64,000 bases of DNA from Halioxenophilus aromaticivorans (GTDB lineage: Bacteria; Pseudomonadota; Gammaproteobacteria; Pseudomonadales; Cellvibrionaceae): assembly GCF_042850945.1 (NCBI RefSeq), contig NZ_AP031496.1, positions 1,984,001 through 2,048,000 on the forward strand, written 5' to 3'. The notes under the pieces were generated by a model that made no database searches, was not told the DNA's origin, and was given only the letters and a program-made list of their open reading frames with translations. Shown here in pieces: positions 1 through 8,252 of this stretch. The translations under genes and the position numbers were made by a program. Each line of letters begins with the position of its first letter. The stretch's first letter is position 1.

Positions 1-255
1 AAAGTACATATAGAGTTGGATCTTACGCCACAGGAGGCCCGCGAATTGATGGGGCTTGACGGCATGGATCAGATGCAGCAGTTATTCATCAAATCCATGA
101 GCGGCGAAATGACCAAAGAAGGCTATCCGTTTTTTGATATGTTTCAAAATTTCGTCAAACAGGGCCAAGAAACTCTGGAGCGATATCGTAAAGTGGTAGA
201 AACCACCACCACAACCACCGGCTCGACCAAATCCGGTAACGGTTCCGAACACTAA
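1..255 (+). CDS. DUF6489-like protein, 5' end cut by the window
   Basis: The reading frame is open from base 1 (KVHIELDLTPQEARELMGL), so the initiator probably lies just before the window; the TTG at 16 is an unlikely start. The pattern of a short beta strand, then 'TPQEAREL-GL', then a helical stretch and a low-complexity Thr-rich tail (TTTTTTG) matches small DUF6489-type proteins as I remember them. Its function is unknown. It lies about 185 bp upstream of phaC on the same strand, and small proteins of this kind are common next to PHA genes, but a role in PHA granules is only a guess. The family call rests on the N-terminal motif alone. Confidence 0.65.
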   Translation, partial: KVHIELDLTPQEARELMGLDGMDQMQQLFIKSMSGEMTKEGYPFFDMFQNFVKQGQETLERYRKVVETTTTTTGSTKSGNGSEH

Positions 256-440
256 AATTCATTACACACTAGCGCTTCTAGCAAGGGTAGGTATTCGTTC
301 AACTCCTAACAGCAGTCGTTAATCTGGCCGTCACTTTTGCGTCTTGCCATGGCGCGGGCCGCAGGTTAACAGTTACCACTAGGCTAATTGGACAGACCCA
401 TACATATGGGAAGCAAGGCACGTAGGTAGGAGAAAGAACA

Positions 441-2270
441 ATGGATGCAAAGGAACAAAAACAGGTATTGAACTACCTCGATAAGTACCGTGAAATGTTC
501 AATGATATGTCGCACGAAATCATGCTGCGTGTGCTAGCCAGTAGCAAAGCCGAGATCAATCCTTTCAACAACGCCGACAAAATCATGGGGGTGTTGTCCC
601 AAGGCGTAAAGGTTGACCCCAAAAAGCTGATGCGAGAGCAAATGGGCTTTTTAGAAGCGCAGGCTTCGTTGTGGCAGAACACCGCAAAAGCGCTGTTCGA
701 ATCCCAGCAATCGGCGCCCGTGGTTGAGGCAGACCGCACCGACAAACGTTTTAAAGACGAGCAGTGGGACACCAATCCCATGTTCAATTACTTTAAGCAG
801 GCCTACCTACTTAACTCTAAAATGATGCAGGGTTTTGTGGATGCACTAGAGTTCGAAGACCACAAAATTGCAGAGCAAGTAAAGTTCTTTACCCGCCAAT
901 ACGTAAACTCCATGTCGCCCACCAATTACATACTCACCAACCCTGAGGTTTGCCGAGATATTTTGGATACCGAGGGTGAGTGCTTGGCAAAGGGCATGGA
1001 TAATTTCATGCGCGATATCGAAAACAGCCCGCTGGAGGCGTTTAAGGTGTCCCAGGTGAATATCGATGCCTTTGAGGTAGGTAAAGATCTAGCCATTACG
1101 CCAGGCCAAGTGGTGTATGAGAACGAGTTATTTCAGCTGATTCAATACAAGCCCACCCAGGAACAGGTATACAAAAAACCGTTGCTGGTGGTGCCGCCGT
1201 TTATCAACAAGTTTTATATCCTGGATCTGACGCAGAAGAAATCCATGATCAGCTGGCTGCTAGACCAAGGCTACAATGTATTCTTGGTCTCTTGGGTTAA
1301 TCCGGGTGCCTCATTGAAAGATACTGCGTTTGAAACCTACGTCACCAATGGTGTCATCAAAGCGGCGGAAGTGACCGCCGAAATTACCAAATCGCGCTCG
1401 GTAAACGCCGTGGGCTATTGTATTGGTGGCACCGTTTTGGGTATTGCCGCTGCGGTTTTGAAAGAGAAAAACAGCAAGCTGCTGAGCTCCATCAGCTTTT
1501 TTACAACCTTGTTCGATTTTAGCGAGGCGGGGGAGGCCGGTAACTACATCTCCGAGCAAACCTATTCCATGATCGAACAAAGCGTATCGGCCAAAGGTTA
1601 TTTAGACGGCAGGATACTGGCGTACTGTTTTAGTATGCTGCGCGAAAACAGTCTGTTTTGGTCTTATTTTGTGGATAACTACCTCAAAGGTAAAGATCCA
1701 ATGCCTTTCGATATTTTGTATTGGAACAGTGACTCCACCAATATTCCGGCGCCTGCGTTTTTGTATTATCTGCGCAAAACCTACATGGACAACGAGTTGC
1801 GTAACCCGGGCGGTATGCGGGTAGACGGCATTGATGTTGATCTCTCCAAGGTGGATATCCCGGCTTACAGCCTAGCCACGGTGGGCGATCACATCGTCAT
1901 TTGGCAGGCTGCCTACGAAAGTTTAAAAGTGCTCTCGGGCGCTAAGTCTCGGTTTGTTTTGGCCGGCTCCGGCCACGTGGCAGGTGTGATTAACCCGCCT
2001 GCCAGCGCCAAGTACGATCACTGGGTGAATGAGCAGTTGCCGGGTAATGCCGAGGAGTGGCTCGCCACCAGTACGGAAAACAAGGGCTCTTGGTGGTTGG
2101 ATTGGGATGCCTGGCTGGCGCCTTTATCCGGTGCTAAGCAGGCCGCGCCCAAAACCTTGGGCAATGCGCAATACAAACCCATAGAGGCGGCTCCTGGCCG
2201 GTATGTAAAGGTGCGGTTGGAGAAGTTGGCTGAGCCGAAAAAGGCGCCAGAGCAAGCCACTGCTGAGTAG
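441..2270 (+). CDS. phaC: Class I poly(R)-hydroxyalkanoate synthase PhaC
   Basis: PhaC polymerises (R)-3-hydroxyacyl-CoA into PHA at the granule surface. The 609-residue length fits class I synthases. An N-terminal helical domain (about 1-230) precedes an alpha/beta-hydrolase core. The lipase-like box GYCIGG carries the nucleophile Cys327; Asp483 in VGDHIV and His512 in GSGHVAG complete the Cys-Asp-His triad at the expected spacing. WNSDSTNIP and the Trp-rich C terminus are also typical. The ATG start is preceded by AGGAGAAAG at a good distance. It leads a phaC-phaR-phaP group on one strand. No thiolase or reductase gene (phaA/phaB) is in the window, so monomer supply must come from elsewhere. 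Confidence 0.96.
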   Translation: MDAKEQKQVLNYLDKYREMFNDMSHEIMLRVLASSKAEINPFNNADKIMGVLSQGVKVDPKKLMREQMGFLEAQASLWQNTAKALFESQQSAPVVEADRTDKRFKDEQWDTNPMFNYFKQAYLLNSKMMQGFVDALEFEDHKIAEQVKFFTRQYVNSMSPTNYILTNPEVCRDILDTEGECLAKGMDNFMRDIENSPLEAFKVSQVNIDAFEVGKDLAITPGQVVYENELFQLIQYKPTQEQVYKKPLLVVPPFINKFYILDLTQKKSMISWLLDQGYNVFLVSWVNPGASLKDTAFETYVTNGVIKAAEVTAEITKSRSVNAVGYCIGGTVLGIAAAVLKEKNSKLLSSISFFTTLFDFSEAGEAGNYISEQTYSMIEQSVSAKGYLDGRILAYCFSMLRENSLFWSYFVDNYLKGKDPMPFDILYWNSDSTNIPAPAFLYYLRKTYMDNELRNPGGMRVDGIDVDLSKVDIPAYSLATVGDHIVIWQAAYESLKVLSGAKSRFVLAGSGHVAGVINPPASAKYDHWVNEQLPGNAEEWLATSTENKGSWWLDWDAWLAPLSGAKQAAPKTLGNAQYKPIEAAPGRYVKVRLEKLAEPKKAPEQATAE

Positions 2271-2286
2271 GTGGAGGCTTAATGGG

Positions 2287-2319
2287 TAGCGATTTTTGTC
2301 ATTGAGGCAAAAATCGCTA
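2287..2319 (+). promoter_or_regulatory. 12-bp perfect inverted repeat between phaC and phaR
   Basis: TAGCGATTTTTG (2287-2298) and CAAAAATCGCTA (2308-2319) are perfectly complementary around a 9-nt loop. No T-run follows on either side, so it is a poor intrinsic terminator. TATACT (2317-2322), a -10-like hexamer, overlaps the right arm 20 bp before the phaR GTG. It may end phaC mRNA weakly or be an operator over a phaR promoter. Both readings are inference. Confidence 0.5.
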
Positions 2320-2342
2320 TACTGCGGTGCACATAAGCGTCA

Positions 2343-2798
2343 GTGAGGCAGCCAGTGATTATCATCAAAAAGTACCCCAACCGTCGCTTGTACGACACCT
2401 CCCAAAGCCAGTACGTGAACCTGGAGTTCATAAAGTCTTTGGTGATGTCCCATCAAGAATTCAAAATCATCGATTCCAAAACAGAAGATGACCTTACCAA
2501 GTCAATCATGCTGCAAATCATCACAGAGCAAGAAACCAATGATCAACAGTCTGTGCTTACCAACCAGGTCTTAAAGCAGCTAATACGCTTTTACGATAGC
2601 GACATGCAGGTGTTTCTGCGTATGTACCTAGAGCAGAGTATGGCTAACTTCCTAGACCAGCAAGACGCCATGCAGTCGGTTATGCGTGGCATTATTGACA
2701 AGTCCCCCATTAGTATCTTCGGCCAAATGTTCGAGAAAAACGTGGATTTTTGGCGCTCTATTGGCATTAGCGACCCGTCTAAAACGCCCAAAGAATAA
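2343..2798 (+). CDS. phaR: PHA synthesis repressor PhaR
   Basis: This is a 151-residue cytoplasmic DNA-binding regulator. The N-terminal PHB/PHA accumulation regulator domain is recognisable from IIIKKYPNRRLYDT followed by S-YVNLEFIKSLV. The family senses free PHA granules: it represses phasin and its own gene until it is titrated onto nascent polymer. The start is the GTG at 2343; a second GTG at 2355 would also keep the motif. The ribosome-binding site is weak, consistent with low expression of a regulator. It sits between phaC and phaP, and a sequence matching the published Paracoccus PhaR site lies just downstream of the gene, before phaP. Confidence 0.93.
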   Translation: MRQPVIIIKKYPNRRLYDTSQSQYVNLEFIKSLVMSHQEFKIIDSKTEDDLTKSIMLQIITEQETNDQQSVLTNQVLKQLIRFYDSDMQVFLRMYLEQSMANFLDQQDAMQSVMRGIIDKSPISIFGQMFEKNVDFWRSIGISDPSKTPKE

Positions 2799-2828
2799 AC
2801 CCTTCGTTACTTAGTAAAAATTGATATA

Positions 2829-2857
2829 GCCTTTTTGCTGCAAAGCAGCAAAAAGGC
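2829..2857 (+). promoter_or_regulatory. Candidate PhaR operator / phaR terminator hairpin
   Basis: GCCTTTTTGCTGC (2829-2841), AAA, GCAGCAAAAAGGC (2845-2857) form a perfect 13-bp inverted repeat. Its centre reads CTGC-AAA-GCAG (2838-2848), which equals the CTGC-N3-4-GCAG motif reported for Paracoccus PhaR. It ends 2 bp before the -35 box of the phaP promoter, a good place for repression. It could also terminate phaR transcription, but no T-run follows. Confidence 0.6.
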
Positions 2858-2858
2858 G

Positions 2859-2887
2859 TTGACGGCTCCTCGTGGTGTCCATATTAT
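2859..2887 (+). promoter_or_regulatory. Sigma-70 promoter of phaP
   Basis: TTGACG (2859-2864), a 17-bp spacer and TATTAT (2882-2887) form a near-consensus vegetative promoter 70 bp before the phaP ATG. A strong promoter fits the abundance of phasins. A second weaker inverted repeat, TTGCAGC (2909-2915)/GCTGCAA (2926-2932), lies in the 5' UTR and could be another regulator site. Confidence 0.7.
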
Positions 2888-2956
2888 AGCTCCTGAACCT
2901 ATTGTGCGTTGCAGCATTTTTAAAGGCTGCAAGTTTTAAAGTCTAGGAGACCAACT

Positions 2957-3370
2957 ATGTTTGATAAGTTCGTAGAGCAAGCGCAAAGTGCTTCTAAACC
3001 CTTCGGCGAGTTCATGAGCATTAATGCTGACACCATGGAAAAGCTGGCGGAGAAGCAAACCTCATTGTTCACCAGTATGATGAACGACAGCATCGAGTAC
3101 GCCAAAGATTTGGCCTCTCAGAAAGACCTTGCTGGGGTCTATGAGACGCAAAAGACTTACGCAGAAGGCATCCAAGAGAAAATGGTAAGCACTGCGAAAG
3201 AGACCTATGCCCTAATGACTGATACATCAGAGAAGATGAGCGAAGTTTTTAATGGAGCATTCTCTGAAATAAAAAAGTTTGAAGCGGTGGCAACACCGCC
3301 AGCCCCAAAACCCAAAGCGAAAGCCAAAGCAAAAGCTCCTGCTAAAGCAGCACCAAAAGCAGACGCATAA
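2957..3370 (+). CDS. phaP: Phasin (PHA granule-associated protein)
   Basis: A 137-residue, nearly all-helical amphipathic protein that coats PHA granules and limits their size. The helical body (about 1-112, starting MFDKFVEQAQ) lacks Cys and Trp and fits the small phasin_2 class. It ends in an Ala/Lys/Pro tail (PKPKAKAKAKAPAKAAPK), like the histone-like tails of some phasins, which may bind DNA or polymer. AGGAGA precedes the ATG. A near-consensus promoter and candidate PhaR operator lie upstream and a strong terminator downstream, so it is probably transcribed alone at a high level. The family is inferred from composition, length and neighbours. Confidence 0.88.
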   Translation: MFDKFVEQAQSASKPFGEFMSINADTMEKLAEKQTSLFTSMMNDSIEYAKDLASQKDLAGVYETQKTYAEGIQEKMVSTAKETYALMTDTSEKMSEVFNGAFSEIKKFEAVATPPAPKPKAKAKAKAPAKAAPKADA

Positions 3371-3489
3371 CCTGACAACAGGTTTGGCTTCGCAGCGACT
3401 AGGCTGAAACGCAGCAAGGACGGCACGGTTGCCGCCTAAGTTAACGCCAGTAGAGTTTTTATCAGCTTGTTGTAGCGCTTGTAGTCTAT

Positions 3490-3516
3490 AGCCCAGTTCG
3501 CTGGGCTCTTTTTTCT
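3490..3516 (+). terminator. Intrinsic terminator after phaP
   Basis: AGCCCAG (3490-3496), TTCG tetraloop, CTGGGCT (3501-3507), then CTTTTTTCTTT. A textbook rho-independent terminator on the + strand, 120 bp past the phaP stop. Confidence 0.85.
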
Positions 3517-4020
3517 TTGCGATATGTGCAGTTCGTGAAACAGAGCGTTAAGCTGAGCTAACGGCTCAGTCTAGATAGGGATCTGGTAAGCCGCCGTGTA
3601 GTAGGCTGCGCCGATTTGGCCATGGTATGGCATTGGCCGCCGAGGTCTAGTTCACAGGTTTTGGGCTAGTCAGGTTTTGAGCTAGTCACAGACTCGCATC
3701 AAACCCAGCCTTCCGAAACGTGCCTACAGCAGTGCAGGCTCAACGGCGATGGCGTGCTCAAACGCTAACCACCGCAAGCGGCCGCCTCCCAACTGTTTAA
3801 CCTTAGCCTCATACAACCTCAGACTCGTAGTAATCTCAGCCGATGTCTCCGGCTACATTTGTATATTTCTCGTCTTATCCGCCCGATTGTGTGCCGGCTC
3901 ACATCCGGTTCAACTAAACACCGGGCTGCTAAAACCCAAGCAACTAAAACCCAAGCAACTAAAACCCAAGCACCTAGAACTTAAGCACCTAGAACTTAAG
4001 CACCTAGAACGTAAGTCACC
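3517..4020. other. Gene-free stretch between phaP and the FAA hydrolase
   Basis: Past the phaP terminator I see no convincing gene. An open frame on the + strand at 3749-4024 has an atypical composition and a C terminus that is only the translation of the tandem repeat at 3929-4015. The two flanking genes converge on this segment. Confidence 0.6.
3929..4015. repeat. 15-bp tandem repeat, about 5.8 copies
   Basis: Units CTAAAACCCAAGCAA (3929, 3944), CTAAAACCCAAGCAC (3959), CTAGAACTTAAGCAC (3974, 3989) and a partial CTAGAACGTAAG (4004). There are two sequence variants, three A-type then three B-type, as expected from stepwise slippage. The array ends 5 bp before the stop codon of the FAA hydrolase on the opposite strand. 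Confidence 0.9.
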
Positions 4021-4707
4021 TTAAATTATGGTGTTACGCAGCGGTGTTAGCCCTTCTATGGTCGCGTCCAGAGTATCCCCCCGTTGTAGGGCGCTCACTC
4101 CCGCTGGCGTTCCTGTAAAGATTAAGTCCCCCGGTTGCAATTCAAACAGCTCTGACAAACAGCTGATGACCTCGGCGCAGGACCATATCATTTGGTTGAC
4201 GTTACCTTGTTGGCGCTGATCGCCGTTGACGCTCAGCGCAATGTTGGCGGTTTCAATGCCAGTGCATGTGGCTGCTGGGGTAATGTTGCCCACCACCGCG
4301 GAGTCATCAAAGCCTTTGCTGGTGCACCAGGCGCGGCCCATTTTTTTCGCCTCGGTCTGCAGGTCTCGTCGGGTTAAATCAATGCCTACGGCAAAGCCGT
4401 ATACGCAGTCCATGGCTTTCTCTTGTGCAATGTTACTGCCGCCGGACTGCAGGGCCATGACCAGCTCTACTTCGTGGTGTAGGTCGGTGGTCTGCGGCGG
4501 ATAGCGCACGTCTTGGCCACTCTCAACGATGGCATCACTCGGCTTGGCAAAGAAAAACGGCGGCTCCCGATCTGGGTTAGCACCCATCTCACGGGCGTGG
4601 TCAGCGTAGTTGCGCCCAACGCAGTAAATGCGTCGCACGGGAAAACGCAGGTCGCTATCGGCAATGGTAAGGGTGGGGCGCTTACTGGGAGGGAAGGGAG
4701 TTTGCAC
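4021..4707 (-). CDS. Fumarylacetoacetate (FAA) hydrolase family protein
   Basis: 228 residues with the single C-terminal-type FAH domain. CVGRNYADHAREMG (about 29-42) is the family signature and HHEVELVMAL supplies metal-ligand glutamates (Glu79, Glu81). GDLIFTGTPAGVS near the C terminus is also typical. Family members hydrolyse or decarboxylate acylpyruvates and related oxo-acids with Mg2+ or Mn2+; the E. coli YcgM type is an acylpyruvase or oxaloacetate-tautomerase-like enzyme. The substrate here cannot be read from sequence. Its start overlaps the 3' end of the upstream dusC-like gene by 26 bp, so the two are probably co-transcribed. Confidence 0.9.
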   Translation of the reverse strand: MQTPFPPSKRPTLTIADSDLRFPVRRIYCVGRNYADHAREMGANPDREPPFFFAKPSDAIVESGQDVRYPPQTTDLHHEVELVMALQSGGSNIAQEKAMDCVYGFAVGIDLTRRDLQTEAKKMGRAWCTSKGFDDSAVVGNITPAATCTGIETANIALSVNGDQRQQGNVNQMIWSCAEVISCLSELFELQPGDLIFTGTPAGVSALQRGDTLDATIEGLTPLRNTII

Positions 4708-5752
4708 GCAGGTTCTCCTGGTATGGTTGGTTCAGCTGTTGCTCAAACTGATGGCAAATAAAGTCATCGTCGCGGGAGCGTTTTATGCACTGCAAAAAAT
4801 CGCCCGCTTCGCAAAATTGCAATTGAAGATAGGACAACCATTGCTTCACTCTGTTGCCTAGGAACTTGCGTGGATAGGCATCGCGAGTAATCAGATGGTA
4901 ATCCAGTAACAGCTGGCAGGCCTGGCGCCATGTCATATCTTGGTGCGCCGTTTGGGCTGCATGCCGCTTTATGGCCAGGGCTAGGTCGGGTTTAGCTAGC
5001 ATACCGCGCCCAAGCATTACCTGATTTACACTACTTTGCTCACGGCAGCGCTGCCAATCTGCCACCGACCAAACTTCGCCATTAGCCACCACGGGAATGC
5101 TTAGCGCCGCTTGGATTTCGTCGATGTAACGCCAGTATGCCGGTGGCCGATAGCCGTCGGCTTTGCTGCGTGCGTGTACCACCAGTTCGTCGGCACCGCC
5201 AGCGGCAGCGGCCTCGGCGGCTTCTAGGTAGCGGCTGCGGTCCTCGTAGCCCAGTCGAATCTTTGCGCTTAGCGGCACGTGCTGGGGCAAGCGCTGACGC
5301 ACCGCCAGAACGATTTGATACATCAACTCCGGCTGGCTTAGCAGCTTAGCCCCGCCCGCGCTGTTGTTAACAGTTTTGGCTGGGCAGCCAAAATTTAAAT
5401 CGATGGCGCTGGCGCCCAGGGCCGCGGCTTTTTGCGCGTTGACCGCGAGGGCCCAGGGATTGCTTCCCAATAATTGTACTTTTACCGGCACACCGGAGGC
5501 GGTGCGCGCGCCATCGGCCAATTCAGGGCAATAGCGATGAAACACTCGAGTAGGCAGGCGTTGATCAGTTACTCGAATAAACTCAGTGACGCAGCCGTCA
5601 ACCCCACCCAGGCGAGTTACTAGGGCGCGTAAATGATGATCCATCACGCCTTGCATGGGGGCAAGGTAGACTTTGGGTGGCGCTAAACCAGTGGTGGGGG
5701 TGTTAGTCATGGTAAGAGCGTGGTGGTTCCAGCTGGTGTTGGAGCTCGGCAT
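4682..5752 (-). CDS. dusC: tRNA-dihydrouridine(16) synthase DusC
   Basis: An FMN-dependent enzyme that reduces uridine in the tRNA D-loop. The TIM barrel begins at VYLAPMQGVMDHHLRALV (about 28-45). FGCPAKTVNNSAGGAKLL contains the catalytic Cys123. VHARSKADGY and VVANGEVWS follow, and GRGMLAKPDLAL near the C terminus supports the DusC subgroup. At 356 residues it is longer than E. coli DusC because of an N-terminal extension; the ATG at 5710 (MTNTPTTG) is an equally good or better start, and neither has a strong ribosome-binding site. The downstream FAA hydrolase overlaps its 3' end. Confidence 0.87.
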   Translation of the reverse strand: MPSSNTSWNHHALTMTNTPTTGLAPPKVYLAPMQGVMDHHLRALVTRLGGVDGCVTEFIRVTDQRLPTRVFHRYCPELADGARTASGVPVKVQLLGSNPWALAVNAQKAAALGASAIDLNFGCPAKTVNNSAGGAKLLSQPELMYQIVLAVRQRLPQHVPLSAKIRLGYEDRSRYLEAAEAAAAGGADELVVHARSKADGYRPPAYWRYIDEIQAALSIPVVANGEVWSVADWQRCREQSSVNQVMLGRGMLAKPDLALAIKRHAAQTAHQDMTWRQACQLLLDYHLITRDAYPRKFLGNRVKQWLSYLQLQFCEAGDFLQCIKRSRDDDFICHQFEQQLNQPYQENLRANSLPSQ

Positions 5753-6165
5753 GATGCTTGGCTTTACCGGTAAATTCCAGTGCTGGTTACCTTTTAACGG
5801 CGTTGCGAAAGCGCGATGACTGCGGCTTTAAGTTTGTAGATCCCGGTCCGGTGACGGCGCGCAATTCAACCGCGCATCATACCCTGCCAGTAACCGTAGG
5901 ATTTCATTGGTTTGTGTAATTCTTGCTATAAGTGGCTCATATTTTTCATTATTTTCGGTTAAACTGGCAAGCCGCTGTATACGCTAAGCCAACAAGCGCG
6001 GCAATAAAATATTACTAAAAGTTACAGTGGATAAGCTAAAAGTTAACGTAACTCGTTGATTTTTAGAATCTTTGAGTGGCTCACAAGGCCGCTTTTTAGT
6101 TGGGGTGCGAAATTGGGGTCCAATTCGCTTCCGCTAATATGTATGAAGCAAACTAAGGACTTCAC
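5753..6165. other. Divergent intergenic region between dusC and oadG
   Basis: A 413-bp region that must hold the promoters of both the dusC/FAA hydrolase pair and oadGAB. It becomes AT-rich toward oadG. I see no near-consensus promoter, RNA gene or strong hairpin in it. Confidence 0.4.
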
Positions 6166-6405
6166 ATGAACGATACACTACTAGAACAGGGCGTCGAATT
6201 GATGCTGTTTGGTATGGGCACGGTGTTTGTGTTCCTAACCATTTTGGTGATTGCCACCTTTGCCATGTCGACTTTAATAGGTCGATACCTCCCCGAAGAA
6301 GCTGCCCCCACGCCTGCTACACCCACCGCCCGTGGTGGTGCTGTAGATCCCAAGGTCGTGAAAATAATCCAAGCTGCACTAGAGCAACACCGCAGCCGCG
6401 ACTAA
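6166..6405 (+). CDS. oadG: Oxaloacetate decarboxylase gamma subunit
   Basis: A 79-residue membrane subunit of the Na+-pumping oxaloacetate decarboxylase. A single transmembrane helix (about residues 10-36, LMLFGMGTVFVFLTILVI) is followed by a Pro/Ala-rich linker and a charged C-terminal helix (VVKIIQAALEQHRSRD) of the kind that contacts the alpha subunit. An AAGGAC-like site precedes the ATG. It is first in a gamma-alpha-beta operon, the usual order, and that context makes the call secure despite the low sequence conservation of gamma subunits. Confidence 0.92.
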   Translation: MNDTLLEQGVELMLFGMGTVFVFLTILVIATFAMSTLIGRYLPEEAAPTPATPTARGGAVDPKVVKIIQAALEQHRSRD

Positions 6406-6462
6406 ACCTTCAGTTCAAAATTAGAACAGCACCTTCGTGCACACTTTGCCAGAGAGTTTGAC

Positions 6463-8244
6463 ATGACAAACAATACCAAACCATTAGGGATAACCGATGT
6501 GGTGTTGCGTGACGCGCACCAATCACTGTTCGCCACTCGCCTTCGCTTAGAAGACATGCTGCCCATCGCTGCCAAGCTAGATCAAGTAGGCTTTTGGTCG
6601 CTTGAGACCTGGGGCGGCGCCACTTTCGACGCCTGCATTCGATACCTGGGTGAAGACCCATGGGAGCGCATCCGCGAGCTGAAAAAAGCCATGCCCAATA
6701 CCCCAATGCAGATGCTGTTTCGGGGCCAAAACATTTTGGGCTATCGCCATTACGCCGATGACGTGGTTGAGAAATTCGTTGAGCGCTGCGCCGTTAATGG
6801 CGTAGACGTATTCCGTGTGTTCGATGCCATGAACGACATGCGCAACCTAGAAACCGCATTGAAAGCCGTAAAGAACGCTGGCAAACATGCCCAAGGCACC
6901 ATCTCCTACACCATAAGTCCCGTGCACAATTTGGAAATGTGGGTGGATATGGGGAAGAAAATCGAAGACATGGGGGCTGACTCCATTGCCATTAAAGACA
7001 TGGCCGGCCTGTTAAAGCCTTACTATGGCTATGAATTGGTCAAGCGTCTCAAGGCCAGTTGTTCTATTCCCATCCATATGCAGTGCCACGCCACTACGGG
7101 AATGTCCACCGCCACAGCCCTAAAGTGCATTGAAGCGGGTATCGATAATATCGACACCGCAATCTCGTCAATGTCCATGACCTACGGTCACAGTCCAACC
7201 GAATCGGTGGTGGCTATTCTAGAAGGCACCAACCGCGACACCGGTTTGGATCTCATCCTGCTGGAAGAGATCGCTGCTTACTTCCGTGAAGTGCGAAAAA
7301 AATACGCCAAATTTGAAGGCTCTCTGCGCGGCGTAGATTCCCGTATTTTAACGGCTCAGGTCCCCGGCGGCATGTTGACCAATATGGAAAACCAGCTGCG
7401 AGATCAGGGCGCCACGGACAAATTCGATGACGTGCTGGAGGAAATTCCGCGCGTACGCGAAGACCTGGGCTTTATCCCACTGGTTACACCCACCTCGCAA
7501 ATCGTCGGCACCCAGGCGGTGTTAAACGTACTCACCGGCGAGCGTTATAAGTCCATCTCTAAAGAAACCAAGGGCGTTTTAAAAGGTGAATACGGTGCTA
7601 CGCCGGCCCAGGTTAACCCAGACTTGCAAGAGCGTGTATTAGAAGGTGGCAAAGCCATTACTTGCCGCCCAGCCGATTTGATCGAACCGGAGCTGGACAA
7701 ACTCAGTCAAGAGCTGACGGATTTAGCCAAGGAAAAGGGAATATCCCTCACCGCTGGTGAAGGCAAAATCGATGACGTTTTGACCTATGCGCTATTTCCT
7801 CAGGTGGGCCTCAAGTTTCTACAAAACCGCAACAATCCCGACGCCTTCGAGCCCAAGCCTGGCAAGCCAGAGCCGGTGAAGAACGATGCTGGCGAAGAGG
7901 TCTACACGGTTACTGTTGAAGGCCAAAGCTACACGGTTACGGTGAACAATGGTGGCGATATTACCGGTTTAGCACCGGTGGGTGGCGCCGTGGCCGCACC
8001 TATGGCGGGCGCGGCAGCGCCGGCTGGCAGTGGTGAGCCTGTGCCCGCTCCTTTGGCGGGTAACATCGTCAAGGTGTTGGTTAAGCCCGGTGACAGCGTA
8101 GCCGCTGGCGACACCATTTTGGTGCTCGAAGCCATGAAAATGGAAACCAATGTGGCGGCACCCAAGGCGGGTTCGGTAACCGGCATTGCGGTTAAAGAGG
8201 GTGATGCTGTGGCCGTGGGCGATAGCCTCATGACCATAGCCTAG
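6463..8244 (+). CDS. oadA: Oxaloacetate decarboxylase alpha subunit (biotin-carboxyl carrier)
   Basis: 593 residues. The carboxyltransferase TIM barrel begins ITDVVLRDAHQSLFATRL. A conserved PYC_OADA domain follows, then a flexible Ala/Pro/Gly linker (about 505-530) and a C-terminal biotinyl domain with the VLEAMKMETNV motif, biotinylated at Lys559. It transfers the C4 carboxylate of oxaloacetate to biotin, giving pyruvate; the beta subunit then releases CO2 and exports Na+. It lies between oadG and oadB. Length and domain order match functional OadA, and no key motif is missing. Confidence 0.96.
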   Translation: MTNNTKPLGITDVVLRDAHQSLFATRLRLEDMLPIAAKLDQVGFWSLETWGGATFDACIRYLGEDPWERIRELKKAMPNTPMQMLFRGQNILGYRHYADDVVEKFVERCAVNGVDVFRVFDAMNDMRNLETALKAVKNAGKHAQGTISYTISPVHNLEMWVDMGKKIEDMGADSIAIKDMAGLLKPYYGYELVKRLKASCSIPIHMQCHATTGMSTATALKCIEAGIDNIDTAISSMSMTYGHSPTESVVAILEGTNRDTGLDLILLEEIAAYFREVRKKYAKFEGSLRGVDSRILTAQVPGGMLTNMENQLRDQGATDKFDDVLEEIPRVREDLGFIPLVTPTSQIVGTQAVLNVLTGERYKSISKETKGVLKGEYGATPAQVNPDLQERVLEGGKAITCRPADLIEPELDKLSQELTDLAKEKGISLTAGEGKIDDVLTYALFPQVGLKFLQNRNNPDAFEPKPGKPEPVKNDAGEEVYTVTVEGQSYTVTVNNGGDITGLAPVGGAVAAPMAGAAAPAGSGEPVPAPLAGNIVKVLVKPGDSVAAGDTILVLEAMKMETNVAAPKAGSVTGIAVKEGDAVAVGDSLMTIA

Positions 8245-8252
8245 GGGGTCGT

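Noticed and set aside
3749..4024. 91-residue frame with LKPKQLKPKH repeats
   Set aside because: The second half is only the 15-bp tandem repeat; there is no ribosome-binding site and the composition is not protein-like.
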